From Pseudosulfitobacter pseudonitzschiae (lineage in GTDB: Bacteria > Pseudomonadota > Alphaproteobacteria > Rhodobacterales > Rhodobacteraceae): DNA of 64,000 nucleotides. The DNA is taken from NCBI RefSeq assembly GCF_900129395.1, contig NZ_FQVP01000003.1, positions 124,001 to 188,000 of the forward strand, written 5' to 3'. The notes beneath the pieces are model-generated. The model ran no database searches and was not told the DNA's origin. It worked only from the letters and a program-made list of their open reading frames with translations. The translations under genes and the position numbers were made by a program. Below are positions 1 to 8,325 of this stretch, piece after piece. Each line of letters opens with the position of its first letter. The stretch's first letter is position 1.

Positions 1-1
1 G

Positions 2-55
2 GCCAACAAGCTGATCGACGAGGCCATCGGCCAGGTGGATGCCAAGCTGCACTGA
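2..55 (+). CDS. C-terminal fragment of an unidentified protein
   Basis: An open frame enters from the left edge and ends at TGA 53-55. The last 17 residues read ANKLIDEAIGQVDAKLH. This is too short to assign a family. A rho-independent terminator follows 27 bases later, which supports this being a real gene end on the plus strand. Confidence 0.5.
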   Translation, partial: ANKLIDEAIGQVDAKLH

Positions 56-82
56 TCCCTGACCGGATTGCATGAGATTTAG

Positions 83-110
83 AACCCGGGGCCTGTGCCT
101 CGGGTTTTTT
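83..110 (+). terminator. Rho-independent terminator
   Basis: Inverted repeat AACCCGGGG / CCTCGGGTT with a 6-base loop, one G-T pair, followed by a run of T. It sits just after the gene ending at 55 and before the convergent gene ending at 123. Confidence 0.75.
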
Positions 111-122
111 CGTTTTGGGCGG

Positions 123-581
123 TTAGATGCGTTTGCCTGACACGAACCAGACGACAGATGCCGCCGTGCAAATCGCGATTTCAACGGCAAAGGTCCAGTG
201 CAGCAGGAACGATGCGACCCACCAATCGCGCGTCGCGGGCACAACGACCAGAGTTGCGGCCCAGGTCGTGAAAGGCCAGCCCCATGTGATCTGGCCCGCG
301 ATGCTGTCCAGCATCATGTGCAACAAGGCTCCGGCTGCAACACCGACGGCAATCGCGCTGCCGCGTGCCCATCCGGCCAGCGCAAGCAATGCCCAAACCA
401 GAGGTTTGTGTGTGAGATAGTCGTGATGGTGGTGCTGGCGGGCGTCCACAAGGTAGAACCACAGCAGGTCCAGGTCCGGCAGCACCGAGCCTGCCAGAAT
501 GGCGGCCATCACTGTGCGGGATGCATCGGGACGTATCGCGCGCACGGCCAGATAGGCGGCGGGCAAATGCGCGACAAACAT
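123..581 (-). CDS. Membrane-bound metal-dependent hydrolase family protein (YdjM/DUF457-like)
   Basis: A 152-residue inner-membrane protein with about four hydrophobic segments. It has an N-terminal AHLP motif, a DLDLLWF segment (two Asp near residues 36-38), a HHHHDYLTH cluster and a later LLHMMLD motif. Spaced His/Asp residues of this kind, near membrane helices, are typical of the YdjM/DUF457 group, whose substrate is generally unknown. Its ATG overlaps the stop codon of the upstream GntR gene (TGATG), so the two are probably translationally coupled. Family call from motif pattern; substrate not inferable. Confidence 0.7.
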   Translation of the reverse strand: MFVAHLPAAYLAVRAIRPDASRTVMAAILAGSVLPDLDLLWFYLVDARQHHHHDYLTHKPLVWALLALAGWARGSAIAVGVAAGALLHMMLDSIAGQITWGWPFTTWAATLVVVPATRDWWVASFLLHWTFAVEIAICTAASVVWFVSGKRI

Positions 582-1348
582 CAGCCCTGCGTTTCATGAT
601 CCAGCCGTTGCCGCGCCACGTCTTCGTTGCGCTGCGCCTTTTGCTGGTCGCGCAGGGCGCGTTCGACGTAGTCCAGATGCGCCTCGACCGCTGCGCGGGC
701 GGCGTCCGGGTCGCGGGCCTGCAGGGCGTCGTTGATGGCGCGGTGCTGGTCCAGCAGGGCACTTCGGGTGGTGCGCTGTTTGAACATGACCTGACGGTTG
801 TAGAACACGCCGTTGCGCAGCAGGTCGTACATGGACCGCATCATATGCAGCATGATGACGTTATGGGACGCTTCGACGATGGCCATGTGAAACTGTGCGT
901 CCAGCGCGCTTTCGGCATCTGCATTGCGGGCCGGGTGTGCTGCGACCATCTTGTCAAAGATGGTCTGCACGACTTGCAGGTCGGTGTCCGATCCCAACCG
1001 CGCCGCCCGCTCTGCCGCCAGCCCCTCCATGTCACGGCGAAAGGACAGGTAGTCGAACACTGCCTCGTCGTGGCGCGCAAACAGTTGCGTCAGCGCAGGC
1101 GCAAAGGCCGAGCCCAGCACATCGGCGACAAAGACCCCGGCACCGGGGCGGGCGGTCAGCAGGCCGGTGTCCTGCAAGCTGCCGATCGCCTCGCGCAGCG
1201 AGGGGCGCGACACGCCCATCCGGTCGGCCAGTTCACGTTCGGACGGCAGGCGTTCGCCGGGGCGCAGGATGCCGCGCAGGATCAGCTTTTCAATCTGGCG
1301 CACCACGGCTGAAGACAGCTTTTCGGGGGTAACGGGGCGAAAGGGCAT
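581..1348 (-). CDS. GntR-family transcriptional regulator, FadR subfamily
   Basis: 255 residues. The N-terminal winged helix-turn-helix (about residues 10-75) contains the family pattern LPSERELADRMGVSRPSLRE. The C-terminal all-helical FCD domain (about 95-235) has Asp and His residues (FHMAIVEASHN and similar) of the kind that bind metal or carboxylate ligands. FadR-type regulators usually sense organic acids and repress a nearby catabolic gene. AAAAGGAG lies 6 bases before the ATG. A palindrome about 20 bases upstream suggests autoregulation. The effector cannot be read from the sequence, and the only co-transcribed gene is the membrane hydrolase. Confidence 0.88.
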   Translation of the reverse strand: MPFRPVTPEKLSSAVVRQIEKLILRGILRPGERLPSERELADRMGVSRPSLREAIGSLQDTGLLTARPGAGVFVADVLGSAFAPALTQLFARHDEAVFDYLSFRRDMEGLAAERAARLGSDTDLQVVQTIFDKMVAAHPARNADAESALDAQFHMAIVEASHNVIMLHMMRSMYDLLRNGVFYNRQVMFKQRTTRSALLDQHRAINDALQARDPDAARAAVEAHLDYVERALRDQQKAQRNEDVARQRLDHETQG

Positions 1349-1366
1349 CCGGGCTCCTTTTGGAAT

Positions 1367-1385
1367 TGGTCAAATCATATGACCA
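1367..1385. promoter_or_regulatory. Candidate operator of the FadR-type regulator
   Basis: Perfect inverted repeat TGGTCA-N7-TGACCA located 19 bases upstream of the regulator's start codon. FadR-subfamily sites are typically TGGT/ACCA palindromes, although with a shorter spacer than this one. Autoregulation is an inference from position and symmetry. Confidence 0.5.
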
Positions 1386-1460
1386 CCACCCCGCCGGGGT
1401 AAAGGGCAGGCTGTGCAGGCTTTCACCAGTTGTTAAGGAAGTTGTACGTAATTTGACTGA

Positions 1461-1850
1461 ATGCGTACATATATTCTGATCCTGATTGGCGTGGCTCTGA
1501 CCGCCTGCAACACCCCCGGCCCGCATTTCCGTGGCCTTCCGGCCACGCGGGTCACGGTGGATGGCTCGACCTTTGACGTGCGCGTGCGCGACCGGCTGGC
1601 CGAGGCGTTGCGGGTCAATCCCGAATACGCGCCCCGCTTTGGTCCGATCCGCGACCGGGCGCGCGTGGCGATGGAACAGGTGTCCGGGTGCAAGGTGACA
1701 GAGGTGCGCGGCGATCAGGCGCTGGCCACCGGATTGCTGGATTGTGGTGACGGCCCGCCGAAACAGCCCATTCAGGCGGACGGTCACTTTGCGTGTTATA
1801 CGGTGAGAACGATTGGTCCCTCGCGGGACTACCATTGTGATCCGGTCTAG
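1461..1850 (+). CDS. Small hypothetical lipoprotein
   Basis: 129 residues. The N-terminus is a short hydrophobic signal followed by a lipobox, LTAC (Cys16), so the mature protein is probably lipid-anchored. The rest is soluble, with further Cys residues near 77, 94 and 112 that could form disulfides in the periplasm. AAGGAAG precedes the ATG at a wide spacing. The stop overlaps the stop region of the convergent HupE gene by 4 bases. No family recognised. Confidence 0.7.
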   Translation: MRTYILILIGVALTACNTPGPHFRGLPATRVTVDGSTFDVRVRDRLAEALRVNPEYAPRFGPIRDRARVAMEQVSGCKVTEVRGDQALATGLLDCGDGPPKQPIQADGHFACYTVRTIGPSRDYHCDPV

Positions 1851-2455
1851 CCTGTGACAAGCGCCAGCAATGGCGTCTCGATCTGCTCTAGGGTCAGGAA
1901 GACGCCGACACCGGCCACGGCTGCCCCGGCCAGGGAAATCTTGCGACCCTGGGTCATCAAGGCGATGCCGCTGGCAATGGCAAACTGCACCGCGACCAGC
2001 CCGGCCAGGTAGCCCGTCAGGACGGTCATGCTCGCCGACGCTTCCACACCGGCAAGGGCACCGGCAAAGGCACTGCCGTGAAACAGGCCAAAGCCGACAA
2101 AAAGCAACGGGCTGTACCGCAGCCGCCCCAGGACAAGCACAGCGCCAAGTGCGACCAGCGACAGGGCAATCGCCACCTCTTGCAGCGGCAGCGGTCCGTC
2201 AAGTGCGCCGATGCCACATCCCACGGCCATCGCCAGCACATAGGCCAATGGCGCGGTGAAAGGACGCCCGAGTGCGCCAGCCGCCAGCCCGACCGCAATC
2301 ACGAAAAACAGATGGTCAAAGCCGAGCACCGGATGCGCCAGACCGGACAGCACCCCGTGAGCCAGGGTTTCCATGGGCATTCCGCCCAGTGGGTGATGCG
2401 CCCACACGGGGCTGGCCAGCAAGATGGCACCGAGGATCAGGGGGATTCGCTTCAT
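1847..2455 (-). CDS. HupE/UreJ family membrane protein
   Basis: 202 residues starting at the ATG preceded by GGAG. A cleavable signal peptide ends near ALA/WAHH, so the mature protein would begin with His-His. It then carries the family signature HPVLGFDHLFF and five to six transmembrane helices, including GFGLFHGSAFAG. HupE/UreJ proteins are secondary nickel or cobalt transporters, usually beside hydrogenase or urease genes. No such genes occur here, so the metal and partner are open. A larger open frame that runs back into smc is not coding. Confidence 0.85.
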   Translation of the reverse strand: MKRIPLILGAILLASPVWAHHPLGGMPMETLAHGVLSGLAHPVLGFDHLFFVIAVGLAAGALGRPFTAPLAYVLAMAVGCGIGALDGPLPLQEVAIALSLVALGAVLVLGRLRYSPLLFVGFGLFHGSAFAGALAGVEASASMTVLTGYLAGLVAVQFAIASGIALMTQGRKISLAGAAVAGVGVFLTLEQIETPLLALVTG

Positions 2456-2650
2456 TTCAAGTCTCCGCTTTGTGTTGCTGGGATCAAGCCTGAGGTCCGC
2501 GATTCTGTCAAACCCTATGATTTCGCCGCGAAACCGCAATATCTTGTGGATAACTACGCGGTTCACCGCCCTCCCTAGCGGTTGTCGTTGACAGCTTGGC
2601 GTGGCCTCCGCCATCCTTGTGCTCATTGGAATCGGACCAAAGGCAGGCAT

Positions 2651-5600
2651 TTGCGCTTTACCAAGCTGAAACTCACGGGCTTCAAAAGCTTTGTGGACCC
2701 CACCGACCTGATCATCGCCGATGGTCTGACCGGCGTCGTGGGGCCGAACGGCTGTGGCAAGTCGAACCTGCTTGAGGCGCTGCGCTGGGTGATGGGGGAA
2801 AACCGTCCCACAGCGATGCGCGGCGGCGGAATGGAAGACGTGATTTTCGCGGGTGCCGCGACACGGCCCGCCCGCAACTTTGCCGAGGTCAGCCTGCACA
2901 TCGACAACTCGGACCGGCTGGCGCCGGCAGGGTTCAACGACCACGATCATATCGACATCGTCCGCCGCATCACCCGCGACGTGGGCAGCGCTTATAAGGC
3001 GGGCGGCAAGGACGTGCGGGCCCGCGACGTGCAGATGCTGTTTGCCGATGCCTCGACCGGGGCGCATTCGCCCGCGCTGGTGCGGCAGGGGCAAATCTCG
3101 GAGCTGATCAACGCCAAACCCAAAAGCCGCCGCCGCATTCTGGAAGAGGCGGCGGGCATTTCTGGCCTGTACCAGCGCCGCCACGAGGCCGAGCTGAAGC
3201 TGAAGGGGGCCGAAGCCAACCTGACCCGCGTCGATGACGTGGTGGAACAGTTGGCGGCGCAACTGGCGCAACTGGCGCGGCAGGCGCGGCAAGCGGCGCG
3301 GTATCGCGAGATTGGCACGGAATTGCGCCGGACCGAGGGCATGTTGCTGTACCGCCGCTGGCGCGAGGCCGACGATGCGCGCGCCACTGCGGACGAGGCG
3401 TTGCGCGCCCGTGTGACGGCAGCGGCGCAGGCCGAGGCGCGGGTTCAGACCGCGATCAAGGCGCGGGCGGCTGCCGAGGACGGGCTGCCTGCCCTGCGCG
3501 AGGAAGAGGCAATTGCCGCCGCCTTGGTGCAACGCCTGATCGTGCAGCGCGACACGTTGACGGATCAGGAAGCGCAGGCGCTGCGCACGATTGAAACGCT
3601 GGTGGGCCGGATCGACCAGCTTGGCCGTGACATCGAACGCGAGGGCGGGTTGAACCGCGATGCGGGCGAGACCATCGAGCGGCTGGAATGGGAACAGACC
3701 GAGCTGCGCAAGGCCTCCGAGGGGCACGAGGACCGTCTGGAAGCGGCTGTTGACGCTGCGCACGAGGCCGCATCGGTCTTGCAGGACCGCGAGGCGGATC
3801 TGGGCACGCAGACCGAGGATGTTGCCCGTCTGTTGGCGCGCCATGGCTCGGCGCAGCGGCTGCTGGATGACAGCCGCAAGACCGAGGACCGATCGGAAAG
3901 CGAGGCAGCCAAGGCGCGCGATGCGGTTGCGGCCTCGCAGACGGCGCTGACCAAGGCGGGCAGCGATTTCGAGGCCGCCGAACAGGCGTCGCGCGTGGCC
4001 GAGGAAACCGCGCAGCGGGCCGATGCCGCCCTGACCGCCGCCGAGATTGCCCGGGCCGATGCGCAGACCCGCGAGGCCGATGCCCGCGCCGAACGCTCGG
4101 AGGCCGAGGGCGAGATGAACGCTCTGCGCGCCGAGGTGGGTGCCCTAGCGAAACTGGTCGAGCGGGACACGGCCGAGGGCGGGCAGATCCTGGACCGGTT
4201 GCAGGTTCAGAAGGGCTTTGAAAAGGCATTGGGGGCCGCGCTGGCCGACGATTTGCGCGCGCCTCAGGTTGATGGCGACGGCCCGTCTGGCTGGGCTGTG
4301 TTGCCTGCCTATGACAGCGATCAACCGCTGCCCGCAGGGGTTACGCCCATCACCCAGCACGTGTCGGTGCCCGAGGTTCTGACCCGTCGCATGTCGCAGA
4401 TCGGGCTGTGTGACTCCGAGGATGCCGCGCGCTTGCAAGAGCAGTTGAAACCGGGTCAGCGGCTGGTGTCGCCCGAGGGGGATCTGTGGCGCTGGGACGG
4501 GTTCCGTGCCTGGGCCGAGGATGCGCCATCGGCAGCAGCGTTGCGGTTGCAACAGCTGAACCGGCTGGAGGAGTTGAAACAGGGTCTTGAGCACGCGAGC
4601 CAGCGGGCCGAAGGCGCGCGGTCGGCGCATGAGGCGCTGACGGCGCGGCTGTCCGAGTTGTCGAACGCCGACAAGGCCGCGCGCGAGGCGCGGCGCGAGG
4701 CGGATCGACTGGTGGCCGATGCGGGCCGTGCATTGAGCCGGGCCGAGGCCGACCGGAACCTGGCCGAGGGACGGCTGGAATCGTTGTCGATGGCGGTGAA
4801 ACGCCACGAGGAAGAGGCGATGGCCGCCCGGTCCCGCGTGCAGGAGGCGCAACGGGCGCTGGATGAGCTGGATGACGTGGACGAGGCGCGCGCGGCTGTC
4901 GAAGACCTGCGCATGACGGTCGAGGCGGCGCGGATCACCATGATGTCGCGCCGGTCGGCGCAGGACGAATTGCGCCGCGAGGGCGAGGCCCGCACACGGC
5001 GGTCGCAAGAGGTGACCAAGGAGCTGTCCGGCTGGCGGCACCGGTTGGAAACGGCCGAGAAACGCAGCGCCGAACTGGTCGAGCGCAAGGCCCAATCCGA
5101 GGCCGAGTTGAAGGCGGCGCAGGCCGTGCCCACCGAGCTGGCCGCCAAACGCGCCGACCTGTCCGAGATGATGGCCGAGGCGGAGGACCGCAAGGCCGCC
5201 GCCACCGATGCGCTGAGCGTGGCCGAGGGCGTGCTGCGCGAGGCGACAGTGGCCGAGCGCGAGGCAGAGCGCGCCGCATCCGAAGCGCGCGAGGCGCGTG
5301 CGGCCAGCGAGGCCCGCGCCGAAGCCGCGCGCGAAACCGTGCAGGCCGCAGCCGAACGCATCGCCGAAGAGCAGCAGCAAACGCCGAACCAATTGCTGAC
5401 CGCGCTGGATGTGGACCCCGGCCAGATGCCCCGGTCGGACGCATTGGAAGCGGACGTGAACCGTCTGAAACGCCAGCGCGAAGCCCTGGGCGCGGTGAAC
5501 CTGCGCGCCGAGGAAGACGCGCGCGAGGTGCAGGAAGAGCATGACACGCTGGTCAGTGAAAAGGCCGATCTGGAAGAGGCGATCAAGACGTTGCGCTCGG

Positions 5601-6106
5601 GCATTGCCAGCCTGAACCGCGAGGGGCGTGAACGGTTGCTGACGGCGTTCGAGCAGGTGAACAGCAACTTTTCGTTGTTGTTCACGCATCTGTTCGGCGG
5701 CGGCGAGGCCAACCTGGTGATGGTGGAATCGGATGATCCGCTGGAGGCCGGTCTGGAGATCATGTGTCAGCCGCCGGGCAAGAAGCTGTCGACGCTGAGC
5801 CTGTTGTCGGGGGGCGAGCAGACGCTGACGGCGATGGCGCTGATCTTTGCGGTCTTCCTGGCGAACCCCGCTCCGATCTGTGTGCTGGACGAGGTCGACG
5901 CGCCGCTGGATGATGCCAACGTGACGCGGTTCTGTGACCTGCTGGACGAGATGTGCCGCCAGACCGACACGCGGTTCCTGATCATCACGCACCACGCGGT
6001 GACGATGGCGCGCATGGACCGGCTGTTCGGGGTGACTATGGGCGAACAGGGCGTCAGCCAGCTTGTCTCGGTCGATCTGAAAAAGGCGGCGAAGCTGGTG
6101 GCCTGA
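2651..6106 (+). CDS. smc: Chromosome segregation protein SMC
   Basis: Structural maintenance of chromosomes ATPase that, with ScpA/ScpB, compacts and segregates the chromosome. The TTG at 2651 gives MRFTKLKLTGFKSF, the normal SMC N-terminus, preceded by AAAGGCAGG, and a length of 1151 residues typical of the family. Walker A is GPNGCGKS (31-38). Long coiled coils rich in Ala/Glu/Arg flank a hinge around residues 520-640. The C-terminal head carries the signature LLSGGEQTLTA and Walker B CVLDEVDAPLDD. The frame is open further upstream to 2582, but that extension lacks family similarity. ScpA/ScpB are not in the window. Confidence 0.97.
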   Translation: MRFTKLKLTGFKSFVDPTDLIIADGLTGVVGPNGCGKSNLLEALRWVMGENRPTAMRGGGMEDVIFAGAATRPARNFAEVSLHIDNSDRLAPAGFNDHDHIDIVRRITRDVGSAYKAGGKDVRARDVQMLFADASTGAHSPALVRQGQISELINAKPKSRRRILEEAAGISGLYQRRHEAELKLKGAEANLTRVDDVVEQLAAQLAQLARQARQAARYREIGTELRRTEGMLLYRRWREADDARATADEALRARVTAAAQAEARVQTAIKARAAAEDGLPALREEEAIAAALVQRLIVQRDTLTDQEAQALRTIETLVGRIDQLGRDIEREGGLNRDAGETIERLEWEQTELRKASEGHEDRLEAAVDAAHEAASVLQDREADLGTQTEDVARLLARHGSAQRLLDDSRKTEDRSESEAAKARDAVAASQTALTKAGSDFEAAEQASRVAEETAQRADAALTAAEIARADAQTREADARAERSEAEGEMNALRAEVGALAKLVERDTAEGGQILDRLQVQKGFEKALGAALADDLRAPQVDGDGPSGWAVLPAYDSDQPLPAGVTPITQHVSVPEVLTRRMSQIGLCDSEDAARLQEQLKPGQRLVSPEGDLWRWDGFRAWAEDAPSAAALRLQQLNRLEELKQGLEHASQRAEGARSAHEALTARLSELSNADKAAREARREADRLVADAGRALSRAEADRNLAEGRLESLSMAVKRHEEEAMAARSRVQEAQRALDELDDVDEARAAVEDLRMTVEAARITMMSRRSAQDELRREGEARTRRSQEVTKELSGWRHRLETAEKRSAELVERKAQSEAELKAAQAVPTELAAKRADLSEMMAEAEDRKAAATDALSVAEGVLREATVAEREAERAASEAREARAASEARAEAARETVQAAAERIAEEQQQTPNQLLTALDVDPGQMPRSDALEADVNRLKRQREALGAVNLRAEEDAREVQEEHDTLVSEKADLEEAIKTLRSGIASLNREGRERLLTAFEQVNSNFSLLFTHLFGGGEANLVMVESDDPLEAGLEIMCQPPGKKLSTLSLLSGGEQTLTAMALIFAVFLANPAPICVLDEVDAPLDDANVTRFCDLLDEMCRQTDTRFLIITHHAVTMARMDRLFGVTMGEQGVSQLVSVDLKKAAKLVA

Positions 6107-6154
6107 GGCCGGTTTGAGGTGCATCCGGCTGTGGCGCGGTGCCCGGTGGACCGG

Positions 6155-6847
6155 CTATCGCATCAGCCATCGGAACGCGTGCCGCAGCGCTTGCTGTCCA
6201 CCCGAGCCAAGCGGGGCGCCATGCGCCATCACAAGGCGTTCGGCGGGCCATTCCAGGATGCGCCGCACCGCGTCACGGCTTGCGGTTTTGTCGGTGGTTG
6301 CCATGCGGAACTTGCGTGGCACGGAAGGGACGGGGGCCGTCATCAGGTCCAGTCGGGCCACCACCGCACGCCAGCCGCGATACCAGCCCTGCGGGATCTG
6401 CTGCACAAGGTCGGTCACCAGAACCGTGGCGGATGGCCGGTGAAAGAACACCACTTCGGTCGTGATCCGGTTGCCGGGCACGATGACCTGTTCAATCGTA
6501 TTTGCCCAAGCGGGATCGGGCGGATCACCCAGCGTGGAATGGATCGATGTTCCGGCAATCTGTTCCTCCAGGCCGGGGGCCGCGTGAACCACCGCATCAG
6601 GATAGCCTGTCGCCCAGTCGGCAAGGTACGTGTGGTGCAGGCTGTTCGGGGCGATGATGTGACGAACCGGGCCAAGCGCATCGACCGCATGGCGCTGGTC
6701 CTGTGTCAGGGCCACCGGTGACCAAACCCAAAGCCCGCCCTCGTTCGGCAGCCGGATCACGGCCATGCGTGTCGGAAACCGGAAACCCGCCGCACCTGTG
6801 ACGATGGGGCCGTCAGACAACCACAACTCTGCGCCGAACTGTTCCAC
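6155..6847 (-). CDS. DUF4336 domain-containing protein
   Basis: 230 residues from a GTG start, with AAGGA about 11 bases upstream. It has the layout of DUF4336, a family with a metallo-beta-lactamase-like fold: an N-terminal beta-rich segment, PNSLHHTYLADW, a central VVFFHRPSATVLVTDLV stretch (the family's dead-end H/D motif) and a C-terminal AERLVMAHGAPL. Function unknown; it may be a degenerate hydrolase. It converges on smc with a 48-base gap. Confidence 0.75.
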   Translation of the reverse strand: MEQFGAELWLSDGPIVTGAAGFRFPTRMAVIRLPNEGGLWVWSPVALTQDQRHAVDALGPVRHIIAPNSLHHTYLADWATGYPDAVVHAAPGLEEQIAGTSIHSTLGDPPDPAWANTIEQVIVPGNRITTEVVFFHRPSATVLVTDLVQQIPQGWYRGWRAVVARLDLMTAPVPSVPRKFRMATTDKTASRDAVRRILEWPAERLVMAHGAPLGSGGQQALRHAFRWLMR

Positions 6848-6982
6848 GATTGCGCCGGTCCTTGTTTGGGCATCCGTAGCCCGAACCTATCCGGGGACCG
6901 ACGGTTTGTCCAAACCCCTGAGCGGCATATCCGGGATGATCAGATCGAAACGCTGTGAGAGACACCCCAACCTGCGCGCACG

Positions 6983-7010
6983 AAAACGCCCGCCCCCGAA
7001 GGGACGGGCG
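6983..7010 (-). terminator. Rho-independent terminator of the PRC-barrel gene
   Basis: On the minus strand a GC-rich stem (CGCCCGTCCC / GGGGCGGGCG, one mismatch) is followed by TTTT. It lies 25 bases beyond the PRC-barrel stop codon. Confidence 0.75.
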
Positions 7011-7034
7011 AAAGGCTGCGCCAGAAAGGAAACC

Positions 7035-8183
7035 TTACTTGGTTTCTTTCATCGCTTTCAGACCTTCTTCGGTCAGGTCGACATAGACGCGCACTTCACC
7101 AGCTTCAGCGTCGCGCTGAATGTTCAGGCTTTCCATGTCCACGCGAACGTGGTCTTCACCAATGCCCAGGAAACCACCGATGTCCAGTTCCGCGCCGGTC
7201 AGCTGACCGTCGTTCGAGACGTAGAGCTCGCCCACTTCACCGATGTCTTTCATCTGTGCGTCGAACACAACGGCGCCAGTCAGATCTTCGGTGGTCAGCT
7301 CGGACAGTTCCACTTGCGACCAACCGTCAACGGTGACGGCGGGAGGTGCGGCGGAATAGACGCTCTGGTTGTCGTCAGCCATGGCGTTGTCCGCTGCGGC
7401 CGTGTCCATCGCCGGGTCGGCTGCGGGCTCGGTTGCTGCGGTGTCCGTATCGGTCATCGCCGGATCAGCCGCATTGTCGGCATCGGTGGCCGCGGTGTCC
7501 GTGTCAGTCATGGCCGGGTCTGTGGCCGTGCTGTCGGCGTCGGCCATCGCAGGGTCCGTGGCGGCGTTATCCGTGTCGGTCATGGCCGGATCAGCGGCCT
7601 CGGCCGTTTCGTTGGACATTGCGGGATCAGCCGATTTGTCCATGTCGGTTGCGGCCACGTCGGTCTCTGTTGCGGCCGGATCGGTCGCTACAGCGCCTGC
7701 GTCTGCGGCCTCAGCCTGGGAGTCTTCTGCCCAGGCGCCGATGGCGGTGGCATCATATTCCGGAGCGTTTTCCAGCGAGGCTTGCGTGCCGTTGAACACG
7801 ACGTAGTAGTCATTGCCGTCGTTCATGCCGCTGACCAGTTGCAGTTGGTCCATGCTCAGCGCAACGCTGCGTTCGCCGATCCCCAGGAAGCCACCGATGT
7901 CCAGCAGGACAGCGTTCACTTCGCCGTCGGGGCTCATGACAAGGTCGTTCACTTCGCCGACACGTTCCCATTCGATGGCATCGGTGTCGATCTCGGTCCC
8001 GGATACGTCAGTCTCGGTAACGTAAACGGCTTTGCCCATCAGGTCCGAGGCGCGCACGGTCTGAGCACCGGCCACGGCTTCGGATGTTGGATCGACGAAG
8101 GGCGATTGTGTTTCTGCGGTTTGCGCATAGGCCGTTGTCGCCAGAAGTGCTGCGGCTGCGGTCGTAGCAAGAAAATGTTTCAT
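7035..8183 (-). CDS. Secreted protein with two PRC-barrel domains and an acidic repeat linker
   Basis: 382 residues with a clear signal peptide (cleavage near AYA-QTAE). Two PRC-barrel-like domains, at about 40-140 and 285-378, each contain DIGGFLGIGE. A linker at about 155-280, made almost only of Ala, Asp, Thr, Pro and Met, carries six DPAM units. PRC-barrels are adaptor folds; periplasmic versions are common in this family and are often stress-associated. The linker is probably disordered and highly negative. AGGAGGATC precedes the ATG, and an EcfG-like promoter lies 37 bases upstream. Molecular function unknown. Confidence 0.85.
   Translation of the reverse strand: MKHFLATTAAAALLATTAYAQTAETQSPFVDPTSEAVAGAQTVRASDLMGKAVYVTETDVSGTEIDTDAIEWERVGEVNDLVMSPDGEVNAVLLDIGGFLGIGERSVALSMDQLQLVSGMNDGNDYYVVFNGTQASLENAPEYDATAIGAWAEDSQAEAADAGAVATDPAATETDVAATDMDKSADPAMSNETAEAADPAMTDTDNAATDPAMADADSTATDPAMTDTDTAATDADNAADPAMTDTDTAATEPAADPAMDTAAADNAMADDNQSVYSAAPPAVTVDGWSQVELSELTTEDLTGAVVFDAQMKDIGEVGELYVSNDGQLTGAELDIGGFLGIGEDHVRVDMESLNIQRDAEAGEVRVYVDLTEEGLKAMKETK
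7372..7640 (-). repeat. Degenerate in-frame coding repeat of the PRC-barrel linker
   Basis: Six copies of a DPAM unit are spaced by variants of TDTDTAATD or ADADSTATD. The DNA repeats GGCCGGATCAGC-like and GTGTCCGTGTC-like strings on the plus strand. Copies differ in length and sequence, so the tract could expand or contract by recombination or slippage. This is a protein repeat, not a CRISPR array. Confidence 0.7.
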
Positions 8184-8219
8184 GTGATCCTCCTGATCAT
8201 GATGACTTGATGTCAGCAG

Positions 8220-8245
8220 AACACGGGTGGATCGTTGGTTGTTCC
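8220..8245 (-). promoter_or_regulatory. Candidate EcfG-type (general stress) promoter
   Basis: On the minus strand GGAAC (8245-8241) is followed by 16 bases and GTGTT (8224-8220), 37 bases before the PRC-barrel start codon. Alphaproteobacterial EcfG promoters have the form GGAAC-N16/17-CGTT, with TT most conserved at the -10. The same spacing recurs before the DUF892 and SH3-domain genes in this window. Confidence 0.5.
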
Positions 8246-8325
8246 GGGTCTTTTTGACTAATTTCGGTTCCTTATGTCTGGTGACATATGGCAGATTTCC
8301 GCCGAGATGCGGGCGGAATCAGGAT

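Noticed and set aside
2582-2650. Upstream extension of smc to an earlier in-frame start
   Set aside because: The extra 23 residues do not resemble the SMC N-terminus; the TTG at 2651 has a ribosome site and gives the normal family start.
4145-6124. Very long open frame on the minus strand opposite smc
   Set aside because: It is a shadow of the high-GC coiled-coil codons of smc; it has no ribosome site and no domain pattern, whereas smc has full family motifs. The same holds for the long antisense frames opposite rsh, parC and tuf.
7372-7640. Regularly repeated DNA that could be taken for a CRISPR array
   Set aside because: Repeats are in frame, vary in length and sequence and encode a low-complexity protein linker; there are no unique spacers or cas genes.
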